DNA of 45,056 bases from Desulfobacterales bacterium (GTDB lineage: Bacteria; Desulfobacterota; Desulfobacteria; Desulfobacterales; RPRI01): assembly GCA_020052975.1 (NCBI GenBank), contig JAGVOC010000416.1, positions 1 through 45,056 of the forward strand. Reading direction: 5' to 3'. Below, piece after piece: positions 18,537 through 28,014 of this stretch. A program made the translations under genes and the position numbers. Under the pieces are notes generated by a model. That model was not told where the DNA came from, did no database searches, and saw only the letters and a list, made by a program, of their open reading frames with translations. Position 1 is the stretch's first letter; the number at the start of each line of letters is the position of its first letter.

Positions 18537-19908
18537 AAACGTCTGCAGTGCTACCGGCGATGTTTTGTGCAGATATAGCATCTGGTTACTGTCCGGTTTC
18601 GTTCTCGCCGTCCTGATTGCCCAATTTATAATAAGCGCTAAATTCATTTATCTCGCAGCAATCTTCCTGACTCCATTGATTGTATATGTATCTTTAAGTA
18701 AACCTTTTATTTTCCCACTCGGATTTTATGTTTTTTTCATCCCCTTTGATGAGCTGTTCATTTTGACAGGCGGAAGAACCGGGCCGACCTTGACAAAATT
18801 GATCGCAGTGCTCGCAATTCTTGTTTTGCTGTTGAAAGGCATCCTTGAGCATAAGTTCAGAAAACCGGACAGTCTGGTAACGTGGTGGCTGTTATTCTTT
18901 CTTTTCTGTTTCGCGTCTGTCTTATGGTCGATTTCGCCCGACCATGCTCTCTATCGAATTCCGACCGCCGTTGGTCTAATCACTCTCTACCTGATCGTTT
19001 CAACATATAAGATTCAGAATAACGACTATGAAATACTGAAATGGTTTGTTCTTGCCGGTGGAGTTGTGGCCTCCTTAATGACAATCTATAATTTTCAATC
19101 AATAGCTGCTGTTGACAGAATCTCTCTTTCTATCGGAAGCAATACGGCCAGCCTGAACGGCTTTGCTTTTGGCTTATTGATTCCTGTTTCATTATGTATA
19201 GAAAAGATGCTTCTCGATAAAAAATTGCTGTTGAAAATACTGTTTGGGAGTATCCTGGGAGTTATTACTTTTTCCATTGTCATAACGGGCTCCCGCGGCG
19301 CCATGACGGGCGTCGCGGTGATTATTCTGGTTTATTATCTTTCATTGAGAAACAAGATTGCCTTGAGTATGTTGTTTATAATTGTCGGTATTATTCTTTT
19401 TTCGTTCATACCTTCATTTTTTATTGAAAGATGGAAAGATGCTATTGAAAGCGGAGGGACTGGAAGAACCACAATCTGGCAAATTGGCTTATTTTCACTT
19501 CAAAAATATATCCTGACAGGAGCTGGATTAAGTAACTTTCCATTGGCATTCACTGAATTTATGAGTTATGTTCCTCGATACAAGACTCCAAGCAGAGCTC
19601 CCCATAATATCTATCTTGGTTTTTTAGTTGAACTGGGAATCGTTGGATTCTCGTTTATGATAATGGCAATCTGGCAACATTTCAAGGCAACGGCACGTGT
19701 GCTATTCGATAGAAGTTTTAACAAAGTAATGTTAAGGGCGGCATTATCAGGCATATTGGTATCTAGTTTTTTTCTTGATACGGTCTGGTTAAAATCTTTC
19801 TGGCTTATTTTTATGATGATAACAATGTATAAATATGTACAAATCAAGGAAGCTGAAAACAACTTTTTTTTTACATATATTAAAAAGCTACTGTTTGCGG
19901 ATAAATAA
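18520..19908 (+). CDS. O-antigen ligase/polymerase-family membrane protein (WaaL/Wzy_C)
   Basis: The protein has about 10-12 hydrophobic segments spread over its 462 residues and a large loop in the second half. VITGSRGAMTGVAVIIL and the loop sequence WQIGLFSLQKYILTGAG, followed by RAPHNIYLGFLVELGIVG, match the Wzy_C/WaaL signature, including the conserved histidine in the PHN(I/V)YL motif. Such proteins either ligate undecaprenyl-linked glycan to lipid A core or polymerise repeat units in the periplasm. With a Wzm/Wzt exporter in the same locus, ligase is slightly favoured, but sequence cannot separate the two. The ATG overlaps the preceding gene by 17 bases. Confidence 0.85.
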   Translation: MICRIRNVCSATGDVLCRYSIWLLSGFVLAVLIAQFIISAKFIYLAAIFLTPLIVYVSLSKPFIFPLGFYVFFIPFDELFILTGGRTGPTLTKLIAVLAILVLLLKGILEHKFRKPDSLVTWWLLFFLFCFASVLWSISPDHALYRIPTAVGLITLYLIVSTYKIQNNDYEILKWFVLAGGVVASLMTIYNFQSIAAVDRISLSIGSNTASLNGFAFGLLIPVSLCIEKMLLDKKLLLKILFGSILGVITFSIVITGSRGAMTGVAVIILVYYLSLRNKIALSMLFIIVGIILFSFIPSFFIERWKDAIESGGTGRTTIWQIGLFSLQKYILTGAGLSNFPLAFTEFMSYVPRYKTPSRAPHNIYLGFLVELGIVGFSFMIMAIWQHFKATARVLFDRSFNKVMLRAALSGILVSSFFLDTVWLKSFWLIFMMITMYKYVQIKEAENNFFFTYIKKLLFADK

Positions 19909-19952
19909 TTTTTCAATTATTCACAGCCTACCGTTATTTCATCAGTTACTAA

Positions 19953-20483
19953 ATGAATATTACAAAAGAGTCTTCATTAAGAAAATTATTATCTTATTTT
20001 GTTTACTTCCTATATAACTTAGGGCCTCGCTGGCTGCCTAATTCTGATCCCTTCATATTCCGTTGGTGCAAGTGGGTCAGATATATCCTTGCAAAAGGAA
20101 TTGTTAGGCAATGCGGGAAAAACGTAAATATTCAGAATCGTGCAAGATTTGGGCATAATTTAGTTATTGGAGATAATTCCGGCATTGGAGAAAATTGCCG
20201 GATTGGTTCGGGAACAGTCATCGGCAGGAATGTTATGATGGCCCCTGATGTTATCATTGTCTCAGAAAACCATAAATATACACGAGAAACATTCGAAGGG
20301 TGGATAAGAAAGCCTGTAATTATAGATGATAATGTATGGATTGGATACAGAGTAATTATTTTGCCGGGAGTCCATATTGGCAGAAATGCTATTATCGGTG
20401 CAGGAGCAATTGTAACAAAAGATGTCCCTCCGTATGCAATCGTTGGCGGAGTTCCGGCAAAAATATTAAAAATGCGTGAATAG
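19953..20483 (+). CDS. Hexapeptide-repeat acyltransferase
   Basis: Left-handed beta-helix repeats run from about residue 50: [60 protein letters not shown]. The histidine in SENHKY is the probable catalytic base, and the ending [20 protein letters not shown] is the diagnostic C-terminus. Likely an O-acetyltransferase using acetyl-CoA on a sugar of the nascent glycan. At 176 aa it is a minimal family member. It sits between the ligase-like gene and a GT4 gene. Confidence 0.9.
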   Translation: MNITKESSLRKLLSYFVYFLYNLGPRWLPNSDPFIFRWCKWVRYILAKGIVRQCGKNVNIQNRARFGHNLVIGDNSGIGENCRIGSGTVIGRNVMMAPDVIIVSENHKYTRETFEGWIRKPVIIDDNVWIGYRVIILPGVHIGRNAIIGAGAIVTKDVPPYAIVGGVPAKILKMRE

Positions 20484-20501
20484 CCCTTATCATTTGGTAG
20501 A

Positions 20502-21722
20502 ATGAGGATCCTGGTAATTTCACAGATGTTTCCCTGTAAAAGACATCCGACCTCTGCGATTTTTTTCGCCAACTTGATAAGAAAATTAGCGTTAAAAGTT
20601 GAAGAGTTAACTGTGGTAACCCCCAGACCTTATATACCCAAAATGCTCACAAAAGTCAAAAAAAGCTGGGCAAAATGGTACCTTGACCCAATGCTGTCTA
20701 ATGAACTTAATATGGAAATTATAAGACCATATTTTTTTTCTTTTCGTGGTATGCCATTTGAAGGGATCAATGGGATATTGATGCACCTCAGTTTATTTCA
20801 ACTAATAAAGAGGCTGGTCAAGAAGAAGAAAATTGATTTGATACTGGGATATAACATGATACCGGAAGGGATTGCAGCAGTCCGTTTGGCAAAGGCCTTG
20901 AACTTACCAGTAGGATTTTGGGCAATTGGTTCTGATGTCAATAATTATGAATTTTATAACGCTGCAACTCGTTACCTTGCCAAGAAATGTATTAAAGAAA
21001 GCACTATTATATTTGCAGAAAGTCTTGCTTTGGAAAGGAGCATAAAGAATATTTCTCCAAATAGCTTAAATATAAGAACCTTCTATAAAGGCGTGGATGT
21101 TTCCAATTTTCATGATCTGCCTCCGAAGAATTTTCTCTTTCGAAAATTATCTTTAGAAGAAAATAAAAAATATTTATTATTTGTCGGGAGGCTTATTTAT
21201 GATAAAGGAATTTATGAACTTGTTGAGGCATTTGGCTCGATCGCTCAAAAGCATCCCGATCTCAACTTGATTCTTATCGGTGAAGAGATCGAAAAGGAAA
21301 AACTTTTCACCATGTTGGGTAGACAAGGAATTTCCGATAGAGTAATTTTCAAAGGAATAGTCCCTTATAAGGAAGTTGCGTATTACATGAAAGTTGCAGA
21401 ACTTCTTGTCCTGCCTACGTGGGCGGAAGGATTGCCGAATGTAGTAATGGAAGCTATGGCAATAGGGCTCCCTGTTGTTGCTACCAATGTCGGGGGCATT
21501 CCTGAGGTGTTGGAGAACGAGGTCACCGGTCTGTCCGTACCGGCGAAGAACGCTGAAAAATTAAAAGAAGCCATAATAAGGATGCTGGAAGATAAAACAT
21601 TAAGGGAAATTTGCGCAGCAGATGCAAAAAAACTGATATATGATAGATTTAACGTCAATAAAAATGTCAACCAGCTTTATGATCTGCTTGTTGGGGTAAA
21701 AAATGATCACTCTTATTCCTAA
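20502..21722 (+). CDS. GT4-type glycosyltransferase
   Basis: RILVISQMFPCKRHPTSAIF is the usual glycine/proline-rich start of GT4 enzymes. The donor domain is complete: LLFVGRLIYDKGIYELVEAF, LILIGEEIEKEKL, VIFKGIVPYKEVAYYM and ADLLVLPT-type strand ELLVLPTWAEGLPNVVMEA, then GLPVVATNVGGIPEVL. The E-x7-E motif (EGLPNVVME) binds the nucleotide sugar. Length 406 aa is typical. The gene belongs to an AT-rich block reaching to about 23750. Confidence 0.92.
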   Translation: MRILVISQMFPCKRHPTSAIFFANLIRKLALKVEELTVVTPRPYIPKMLTKVKKSWAKWYLDPMLSNELNMEIIRPYFFSFRGMPFEGINGILMHLSLFQLIKRLVKKKKIDLILGYNMIPEGIAAVRLAKALNLPVGFWAIGSDVNNYEFYNAATRYLAKKCIKESTIIFAESLALERSIKNISPNSLNIRTFYKGVDVSNFHDLPPKNFLFRKLSLEENKKYLLFVGRLIYDKGIYELVEAFGSIAQKHPDLNLILIGEEIEKEKLFTMLGRQGISDRVIFKGIVPYKEVAYYMKVAELLVLPTWAEGLPNVVMEAMAIGLPVVATNVGGIPEVLENEVTGLSVPAKNAEKLKEAIIRMLEDKTLREICAADAKKLIYDRFNVNKNVNQLYDLLVGVKNDHSYS

Positions 21723-21763
21723 CAAATATTTCTTGTAGTCTCTTCTTAGTCAGTGACTCCCTT

Positions 21764-22885
21764 ATGAACACAAAAATCTGCATCATACATAAAGTTGACT
21801 ATCTTGATCCTCGCTCATTCTACAAGGAAGGACGTACACTCTGCAAAGCAGGATTTAAGGTAAAAATCCTGGGACTATTCAAGCACGATAGAACAGTTGA
21901 TGGCATCCAACTTCTCAGTTTCCAACCCGGACGAAACCGTTTTGCCCGCTTTCTTGTAACAAATTATCAGATTTTTCTACGTTCTTTAAAGGAAAAAGCC
22001 GATGTCTATCATTTTCACGATATTGATTTTATTCCATGGGCAATCCTACTAAAGGTATTGAGGAGATCAAAAGTTATCTACGACATGCATGAAGCATATC
22101 CGGAGTATATGTTATTAAAAACATACATCCCGAAACATATAAGAAAACTTCTTTCTCAGTTTGTTTTTGTATTAGAGCATTTTGCAGTAAAACTCTTCGA
22201 CGGTATAATACCCAACGACAATTTTATCTCACAAAGCTTTAACCATAAACATAATGTCACAATTTTTAATTTTCCTACCCTAGACTTTTTCAAGGATATG
22301 AATGGAACTCCATGGCAGAGAAGAAAATACGATCTTTTTTATCACGGCTCCTTGCCGAGGTATCATTTTGAAAGAATGATGGACATTGCAGAAAATCTTG
22401 ACTCAAAAAATATAAGAAATAAATGGGGAATAGTCACTAAAGATATCCGTATTATTAACTGGGCCAATCAAGAACTGAAAAAGAGGAATTTATCCTCCAA
22501 TTTCGATTTTCTGCCTTATACAGATTACCTAAATGTTTTTAACTACTTAAGCATGGCAAAGATCGGCATAATCCCTCTTCCACCGTATAAAAAATTTATG
22601 AAGAACATCCCTTTAAAAATGTTTGAATTTATGGGGTGTGGCTTGCCGATAGTTCTTTCTGATCTGCCGCCTTCAAGACAATTTATTGCAGGAGAAAATT
22701 GTGCAATTGCTGTAGAGCCTGACAATATAGACGAATATGCAAAAGCAATTAAACTGTTGCTGAACGATCCCCAAATGGCAGAAGAAATGGGACAGAATGG
22801 GAAAAAACTCGTATTTGAGAAATATAATTGGGATAACGAGCAAGAAAAGCTTTTAACACTATATCGTTATTTTGCAGATAAATAG
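21764..22885 (+). CDS. GT4-type glycosyltransferase
   Basis: VYHFHDIDFIPWAILLKVL and KVIYDMHEAYPEYM in the N-terminal domain, and FLPYTDYLNVFNYLSMAKIG, IPLPPY and IPLKMFEFMGCGLPIVLSD in the C-terminal domain, are typical of a GT4 subgroup in surface-glycan loci. The glutamate of FEFMG is the donor-binding residue. Length 373 aa is normal. Start ATG follows a 41-base gap; no neighbouring overlap. Confidence 0.9.
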   Translation: MNTKICIIHKVDYLDPRSFYKEGRTLCKAGFKVKILGLFKHDRTVDGIQLLSFQPGRNRFARFLVTNYQIFLRSLKEKADVYHFHDIDFIPWAILLKVLRRSKVIYDMHEAYPEYMLLKTYIPKHIRKLLSQFVFVLEHFAVKLFDGIIPNDNFISQSFNHKHNVTIFNFPTLDFFKDMNGTPWQRRKYDLFYHGSLPRYHFERMMDIAENLDSKNIRNKWGIVTKDIRIINWANQELKKRNLSSNFDFLPYTDYLNVFNYLSMAKIGIIPLPPYKKFMKNIPLKMFEFMGCGLPIVLSDLPPSRQFIAGENCAIAVEPDNIDEYAKAIKLLLNDPQMAEEMGQNGKKLVFEKYNWDNEQEKLLTLYRYFADK

Positions 22886-22908
22886 TTTTTTAAAGAGAGA
22901 AGGTCTCA

Positions 22909-23751
22909 GTGAGAAACAGCAAACCCAGAGTGATAATCAACGCAGATGATTTCGGGATAACTAAAGGTGTTAATAAGGCTATCTTGGAACTAATTAATGC
23001 CGGGGTTTTGACAAGTACATCAGTGATGAGCAATATGCCGGATTATTCAGAGATGGTAAATGTGAAGAACGGGATAGGCATCGGCGTACATTGCAATTTA
23101 ACTGTAGGGAAACCGGTTACTGAACCTCGGAAAGTCAATTCTTTAGTCAATGAAAAAAAGACTTTTCTTGGCTTATCAGAACTGATTAAAAAAACGAGCC
23201 AGGGGAAAATATGTCAACAGGAAACAGCGATGGAACTCGATGCCCAGATCAATCGTATTGTAGATATGGGAATAAAACCAGATCACATCAACTCCCATGA
23301 ATCGCTGATTAAATATCCTTTTTTTTCATCCATCATCAGGCAATTAGCCTTAAAGCACGGGATCAAAGGCGTTAGAACATATACTCCGAGAAAATTTAAT
23401 TATGATAGATTATTAAGCCCACGGAAAATTGTCATATCCATTTTTCTCGAATTGGAAAAGCTAAAATGGAGATTGGCCGGTTTTGCTGTGACAGACCGAT
23501 ATGATTCACTGCTAAAAACAGCACTCGATTATGAGACAGCATTAGATAAGCTGCAAGATATTTTTCAGAAATTGATACCAGGAGTATACGAAATTGCCGT
23601 TCACCCAGGGTATTGTTCTGGAGATAGACTTTGTTTGGGTGGATATGTTCAAGAAAGAGAAACAGAATTTCAGGCACTTCTAAGCTCGGAATTCAAAAAA
23701 ATCATCAATAAATCTTCTGTTGAACTCATTACATACCGTGATATATTATAA
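22909..23751 (+). CDS. YdjC/ChbG-family carbohydrate deacetylase (HpnK-like)
   Basis: VIINADDFGITKGVNKAI carries the acidic pair that binds the metal in YdjC-type deacetylases, and DHINSHESLIKYP and EIAVHPGY supply the conserved histidines. The family removes acetyl groups from N-acetylated sugars, for example chito-oligosaccharides, or from hopanoid-linked N-acetylglucosamine (HpnK). Here it probably deacetylates an amino sugar of the glycan or of its lipid-linked precursor. The start is GTG at 22909, preceded by a purine-rich GAGAGAAGG; no ATG gives a full N-terminus. Length 280 aa is normal. Confidence 0.88.
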   Translation: MRNSKPRVIINADDFGITKGVNKAILELINAGVLTSTSVMSNMPDYSEMVNVKNGIGIGVHCNLTVGKPVTEPRKVNSLVNEKKTFLGLSELIKKTSQGKICQQETAMELDAQINRIVDMGIKPDHINSHESLIKYPFFSSIIRQLALKHGIKGVRTYTPRKFNYDRLLSPRKIVISIFLELEKLKWRLAGFAVTDRYDSLLKTALDYETALDKLQDIFQKLIPGVYEIAVHPGYCSGDRLCLGGYVQERETEFQALLSSEFKKIINKSSVELITYRDIL

Positions 23752-23801
23752 TTTTATCTCTTTTACCGCAATGCTCTCAATAATTTAATAGAAATTAATT
23801 T

Positions 23802-25256
23802 ATGATTACACGTCTGGAAAACTCGATTAGAAATTCTAAATTTCTTCAGAAAATATACCATTTTACTCCCAAGCCTATAATGCAATTGCTCCTTAATCTC
23901 AGGGCTATTCCACTTGTGAAATTAAGATATTCAAAAGATATGTTTCGATATCTTGACGGGTTGATGCTTCGAGATTCGTGGAGTTATGAAGAGTTGATGG
24001 ATTTTGTGAAAAAAGAAGTGAGCCATATAATGAAAACTTCGAAGATGGTCCCATATTATAAGGGTTTCAGTAGAAATGGATCTTCCATAGAAAGCTTTCC
24101 CGTTCTTAGCCGGACAACCGTCAAGTCCGAATATAGCTCACTGATCAATGAACATAGAAAGCCGGAATTAAAACTTTTCACAAGCGGATCTACAGGAAGT
24201 GGATTGCCTGTATTCTATGATCATGAAACCTACATGATTAACTGGGCATACAGAATGAAACAACTCAAGTGGGCAAAGGTTGATCCAAGAGAATGGAGGA
24301 TCACTTTTTTTGGTTCAAGGGTTGTCCCCTTGCAAAATGACTCACCTCCCTTTTGGATGACCAATCATCCCGAACATCAGTATATGGCGAGCATATTCCA
24401 TATCTCTGACAAGAACGCGACACACTATGTAAAGTTTCTCGAAAATCATCAAGGTCTGGTCGTGGAAGGTTTCCCCACCGTGTTGTACATGATCTCACAA
24501 TATATAAGGTCACTCAAAGGAAAACTGCATTTCAAGGCTGTATTTTCAACCGGCGAACCCTTATATCAATACATGCGCGAGTCAATAGAGGATGCATTCG
24601 GGGCAAAAGTTTTCGACTGCTATGGAATGACCGAATGTGCCGGGCTTATTCTCGAATGCGAGAAGGGAGGGCATCATGTAATGCTTGATTACGGCTACCT
24701 GGAGATACTGCGGGAGAATGGTGAGCAGGCAGATATCGGGGAAGAGGGGTATATGACATGGACCGGTCTTATAAATAAAGTCATGCCTTTTATACGTTAT
24801 CGGATAGGGGACCGGGGAATATGGGAACATGCAAAATGCCCCTGCGGCAGACCTTACCCCCTGGTGAAGCCGACGATCACCAGAGATTCGGACTATCTTG
24901 TCACTTCTTCCGGGAGGTTGCTCTCTCCAAGGGCTGTTAACCAGGTACTGAAAGACAAAGTCTCATTTAAGGCATGTCAATTCATCCAGGAGAAAACAGA
25001 CGAGATAGTCATAAGGATCGTGCCCGATGCAAGCGGCAGCGTGAACAGAGAGATAAGCGAGGTAAGACGGGAACTGGAAAAGATGGTTGGTCGTGGTGTT
25101 GTCATAGGCGAGTTAATCGAGAAAGAGCCTCTGCGAAGAGGAAGCCAGGGGAAAATCCCTTTAATCGTCTCTCATATAAAGCCCGCTAACCTGAACATAG
25201 GCAAAGAACCTTCGAAGACCGTCAACAGTCAACATCGTGATCCTGCGCATGGATAA
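23802..25256 (+). CDS. CapK/PaaK-type adenylate-forming enzyme
   Basis: FTSGSTGSGLPV (from residue 126) is the ATP-binding loop of the ANL superfamily in the phenylacetate-CoA ligase/CapK branch. FDCYGMTECAGLILECE and MPFIRYRIGDRG are the following core motifs, and the C-terminal domain has the expected basic, glycine-containing end (LRRGSQGKIPLIV). Such genes are frequent in capsule loci, where they are thought to activate a carboxylic acid as acyl-adenylate for attachment to a sugar or carrier. The substrate is unknown. The cysteines in HAKCPCGRPYP form a small zinc-like knuckle common in this branch. The stop overlaps the next gene's start by eight bases. Confidence 0.87.
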   Translation: MITRLENSIRNSKFLQKIYHFTPKPIMQLLLNLRAIPLVKLRYSKDMFRYLDGLMLRDSWSYEELMDFVKKEVSHIMKTSKMVPYYKGFSRNGSSIESFPVLSRTTVKSEYSSLINEHRKPELKLFTSGSTGSGLPVFYDHETYMINWAYRMKQLKWAKVDPREWRITFFGSRVVPLQNDSPPFWMTNHPEHQYMASIFHISDKNATHYVKFLENHQGLVVEGFPTVLYMISQYIRSLKGKLHFKAVFSTGEPLYQYMRESIEDAFGAKVFDCYGMTECAGLILECEKGGHHVMLDYGYLEILRENGEQADIGEEGYMTWTGLINKVMPFIRYRIGDRGIWEHAKCPCGRPYPLVKPTITRDSDYLVTSSGRLLSPRAVNQVLKDKVSFKACQFIQEKTDEIVIRIVPDASGSVNREISEVRRELEKMVGRGVVIGELIEKEPLRRGSQGKIPLIVSHIKPANLNIGKEPSKTVNSQHRDPAHG

Positions 25257-26265
25257 AAATATACCATTGGTTTCCATAATTATTCCCTGCAGGAATGAAG
25301 AAAAATTCATAGACAAGTGTCTTCATTCCATAATTTCGAACGACTATTCCAAAGACAATATTGAACTGCTTGTCGTTGACGGAATGAGTGAGGATAATAC
25401 CAGGGCAATAGTGAAGGAATATGTGAAGAAATATCAGTATATAAAACTTATTGATAATCCGGATAAGATAGCTCCGTGTGCTTTAAATATTGGAATCAAG
25501 AATGCAAAAGGTGAAATTATCATGCGAATGGACGCCCATACTCACTATGAACATGGGTATATAGGCAAATGTATTAAATCGTTACAGGAATATAATGCCG
25601 ACAATGTAGGAGGGGTGTGCATTACCTTGCCTTCTGATGTCACACTTGTTTCGCAGTCAATCGCTTTGGCCCTCTCGCACCGGTTCGGAGTTGGAAACGT
25701 TTATTTCAGGATAGGCTCGAAGGAACCGCGGCATGTTGACACCGTGCCTTTTGGCTGCTACAGGAGAGGGGTCTTTGATGAAATCGGTTTGTTTAATGAA
25801 AACCTTGTCAGGAATCAGGACCTTGAGTTAAATCTGCGCCTGAAGCGAGCGGGAGGCAATATCCTGCTCGTACCTGATCTTGTCAGTTACTATCATGCCC
25901 GCTCAAATTTCAAAGATCTTTTCAAACAGAATTTCTGGAATGGGTTCTGGGTCATTTACGGTTCTAAATTTGCAAAAATACCGTTTTCTCTCAGACATTT
26001 AGTTCCCCTTTTCTTTGTCCTGTCGCTCGCCGGCAGTTTGCTGCTTTCTCTGCTGTATAATCCTTTCATCTATCTGTTTGTTTTCATGATGGGTCTGTAT
26101 GTAACCGTCAATCTGTTTTTTTCCCTGCGTCTTTCGTTCAAGCACAACATCAAATACCTGCCATTCCTTATAATTTCATTTTTCACTCTACACTTCTCGT
26201 ATGGCGCAGGTTCCCTGTGGGGAGGCATCAGATTGTTATCAGCCCGGGTCTTACATGCAGGATAG
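25249..26265 (+). CDS. Family 2 glycosyltransferase, ExoA-like, membrane-bound
   Basis: PLVSIIIPCRNEEKFIDKCL, LLVVDGMSEDNTRAIV, APCALNIGIKNAKGEIIMRM with DAHTHY as metal site, and LFNENLVRNQDLELNLRLKR are typical of the succinoglycan ExoA-like GT2 subgroup. Three hydrophobic segments at the C-terminus (about residues 245-335) anchor it to the inner membrane. ATG at 25249 overlaps the CapK stop (ATGGATAA). A GTG at 25237 is the alternative start. Donor unknown. Confidence 0.9.
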   Translation: MDKNIPLVSIIIPCRNEEKFIDKCLHSIISNDYSKDNIELLVVDGMSEDNTRAIVKEYVKKYQYIKLIDNPDKIAPCALNIGIKNAKGEIIMRMDAHTHYEHGYIGKCIKSLQEYNADNVGGVCITLPSDVTLVSQSIALALSHRFGVGNVYFRIGSKEPRHVDTVPFGCYRRGVFDEIGLFNENLVRNQDLELNLRLKRAGGNILLVPDLVSYYHARSNFKDLFKQNFWNGFWVIYGSKFAKIPFSLRHLVPLFFVLSLAGSLLLSLLYNPFIYLFVFMMGLYVTVNLFFSLRLSFKHNIKYLPFLIISFFTLHFSYGAGSLWGGIRLLSARVLHAG

Positions 26266-26299
26266 CTGCAATGAATTATGTCAGGATTGAGCGGTCATA

Positions 26300-27907
26300 A
26301 TGGAAATGTCTTCGTTTGGGAATGCTGATCTTATGAATTCCACATCCCGATCACGGTTATTTCATGATGCTTTGGTAAGGGCTCTCGATTCGGCTGACGC
26401 AAAAGGGCTCCTGGGCGCGGAGTCTGCCCGTGAATTCCGCCGGGCTGTAAAAGACTTGCCGGCAGACATCAGGCTCAGCATCGCTCTTAATCCCGATGTA
26501 TTTTTGGGGCCGTTTGAATCCCTGCCCCTTAATGCACGGCATGCAATAGTCAGGGCAATAGCATGTGATGATAGACGGCATATGGCTGGTCATGGCATAG
26601 GAAATGGGCATCTCCGCATCACCCGTTCCCTCTGGAAATTCAGGGGAAATATGTCCCGGCGCAACTGGAGCATGCTGAAAAGCTTTGTCGAGATTCTTGC
26701 GATTCTGATCCAAAGCGGACCAGCGCGTATGCTGTATTCGCTGCATCAGCTTCAGCATCGGTTGAAGGGAAATTTGTCTGTCCGTCCGGCACTGACTTCC
26801 ATGTTAAAATTCGCAGGCTTGGAACCGAGAAACCTGGCTGTATGCTATGCCCGGGATATTCCGCAGCCGGAAGCATATCGCGGATTCTGGCATGATCCTC
26901 TAAAACATAATACATATGGTGTTGTTCTCGGTATTGACCTGATTCCGACCTCTCAAGGTTGCTGGTATATCGAAAGCAATCTGAATTGCGGCATGAGCAA
27001 TACCAGAAGTGCATTGTATGATCGGGATCCGTTTGTCATGAATCTTATAACATTTGCTGCTGATCGGGAATACCGGCATCTGATGATTGTATTCAATAAG
27101 TCATCGAACATGAACAATATAATGTCTGAACAGTTTAAAAAAGAGGCTCTGGCTCGAAATGTCAGGTTAACAATTGTCGAAGATGCATATTTGCCGCATT
27201 CTTCTTTTAGGCAAAGTTATTTCGTTCCGGAAGTTGATGGAGAAAACACCCTTGTCGTTCGCACAAAATGTTTCCCTACAAGCCTCGATTATATATTTGA
27301 CAATAAAATTGCCTGCCAGAGGGCGCTTGAGCTCTATAAAAACAGATTTTCAGACCCGCATTTGCTGCTTCCGGCATCCGGGCCTACCCCCCTGATTGGC
27401 GCGACCGATGAAGATGCGCCGTTCCCGAATCTTGTGTACAAACTGCCGGAGCGCGACGCAGGCAAAGGAGTTTTTTTCCTGAAAGCATGTTCTCCGGATC
27501 ATGCCGGACAGGTTCTTGCGGAAACACTCAGGGCAAATCATTCAAAAAGACTTACCGACAGGCTGTATTCCATAATCGAAGACCACAATGGTCTCTATCA
27601 GCAGTATATACGGTCTCCCCTGCTGTCGGGCAGGGTATTATACAAAGTGCGTTCCCATGTATTGATTACACCCGTCGGCATCCGGTTCCTTTCCGCACAT
27701 CGTGTTATTTCAAGATTCAGTGTGCCCGAACATCTTCCTTTCGGCATTGTAAATGATCCGAAACCATATCTCGTTAACCTTTCATCCAGTTCCGTATATG
27801 AGGTTCTTCCACCCAACGAGGAGCTGTCAGTAATGAAGGCTTCCCTGGCAATTGCGGAGGGTCTTTCATGGGCCGCGACATATGGTTTTCAGACGAATCC
27901 ATCATAG
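26300..27907 (+). CDS. Unrecognised protein with ATP-grasp-like features
   Basis: I do not recognise a named family. The N-terminal 180 residues are mostly helical. A central region (GVVLGIDLIPTSQGCWYIES, NLNCGMSNTRSALYDRDPF) looks like a sugar- or peptide-binding Rossmann-like part. Then comes a stretch resembling an ATP-grasp core: a substrate-loop-like KIACQRALELYKNRF, a basic strand LVYKLPERDAGKGVFFLKA where the two lysines could bind ATP, and acidic QQYIRSPLLSGRVLYKVR and HRVISRFSVPE. There is no signal peptide or membrane segment, so it should be cytoplasmic. If it is an ATP-grasp ligase it would form an amide or ester bond. Its place between CapK/GT2 and the asparagine-synthetase-like gene supports a biosynthetic role. 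This is inference. Confidence 0.6.
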   Translation: MEMSSFGNADLMNSTSRSRLFHDALVRALDSADAKGLLGAESAREFRRAVKDLPADIRLSIALNPDVFLGPFESLPLNARHAIVRAIACDDRRHMAGHGIGNGHLRITRSLWKFRGNMSRRNWSMLKSFVEILAILIQSGPARMLYSLHQLQHRLKGNLSVRPALTSMLKFAGLEPRNLAVCYARDIPQPEAYRGFWHDPLKHNTYGVVLGIDLIPTSQGCWYIESNLNCGMSNTRSALYDRDPFVMNLITFAADREYRHLMIVFNKSSNMNNIMSEQFKKEALARNVRLTIVEDAYLPHSSFRQSYFVPEVDGENTLVVRTKCFPTSLDYIFDNKIACQRALELYKNRFSDPHLLLPASGPTPLIGATDEDAPFPNLVYKLPERDAGKGVFFLKACSPDHAGQVLAETLRANHSKRLTDRLYSIIEDHNGLYQQYIRSPLLSGRVLYKVRSHVLITPVGIRFLSAHRVISRFSVPEHLPFGIVNDPKPYLVNLSSSSVYEVLPPNEELSVMKASLAIAEGLSWAATYGFQTNPS

Positions 27908-28014
27908 ATACGGATAACAAGAGTATTTTTATCAGAATTTCAGTGAAAATCAGTTCGGAAAAGCTGTTCAACTTATTCTTTAAAATACCTTCTTCATAGT
28001 ATCAAAAAATAATC

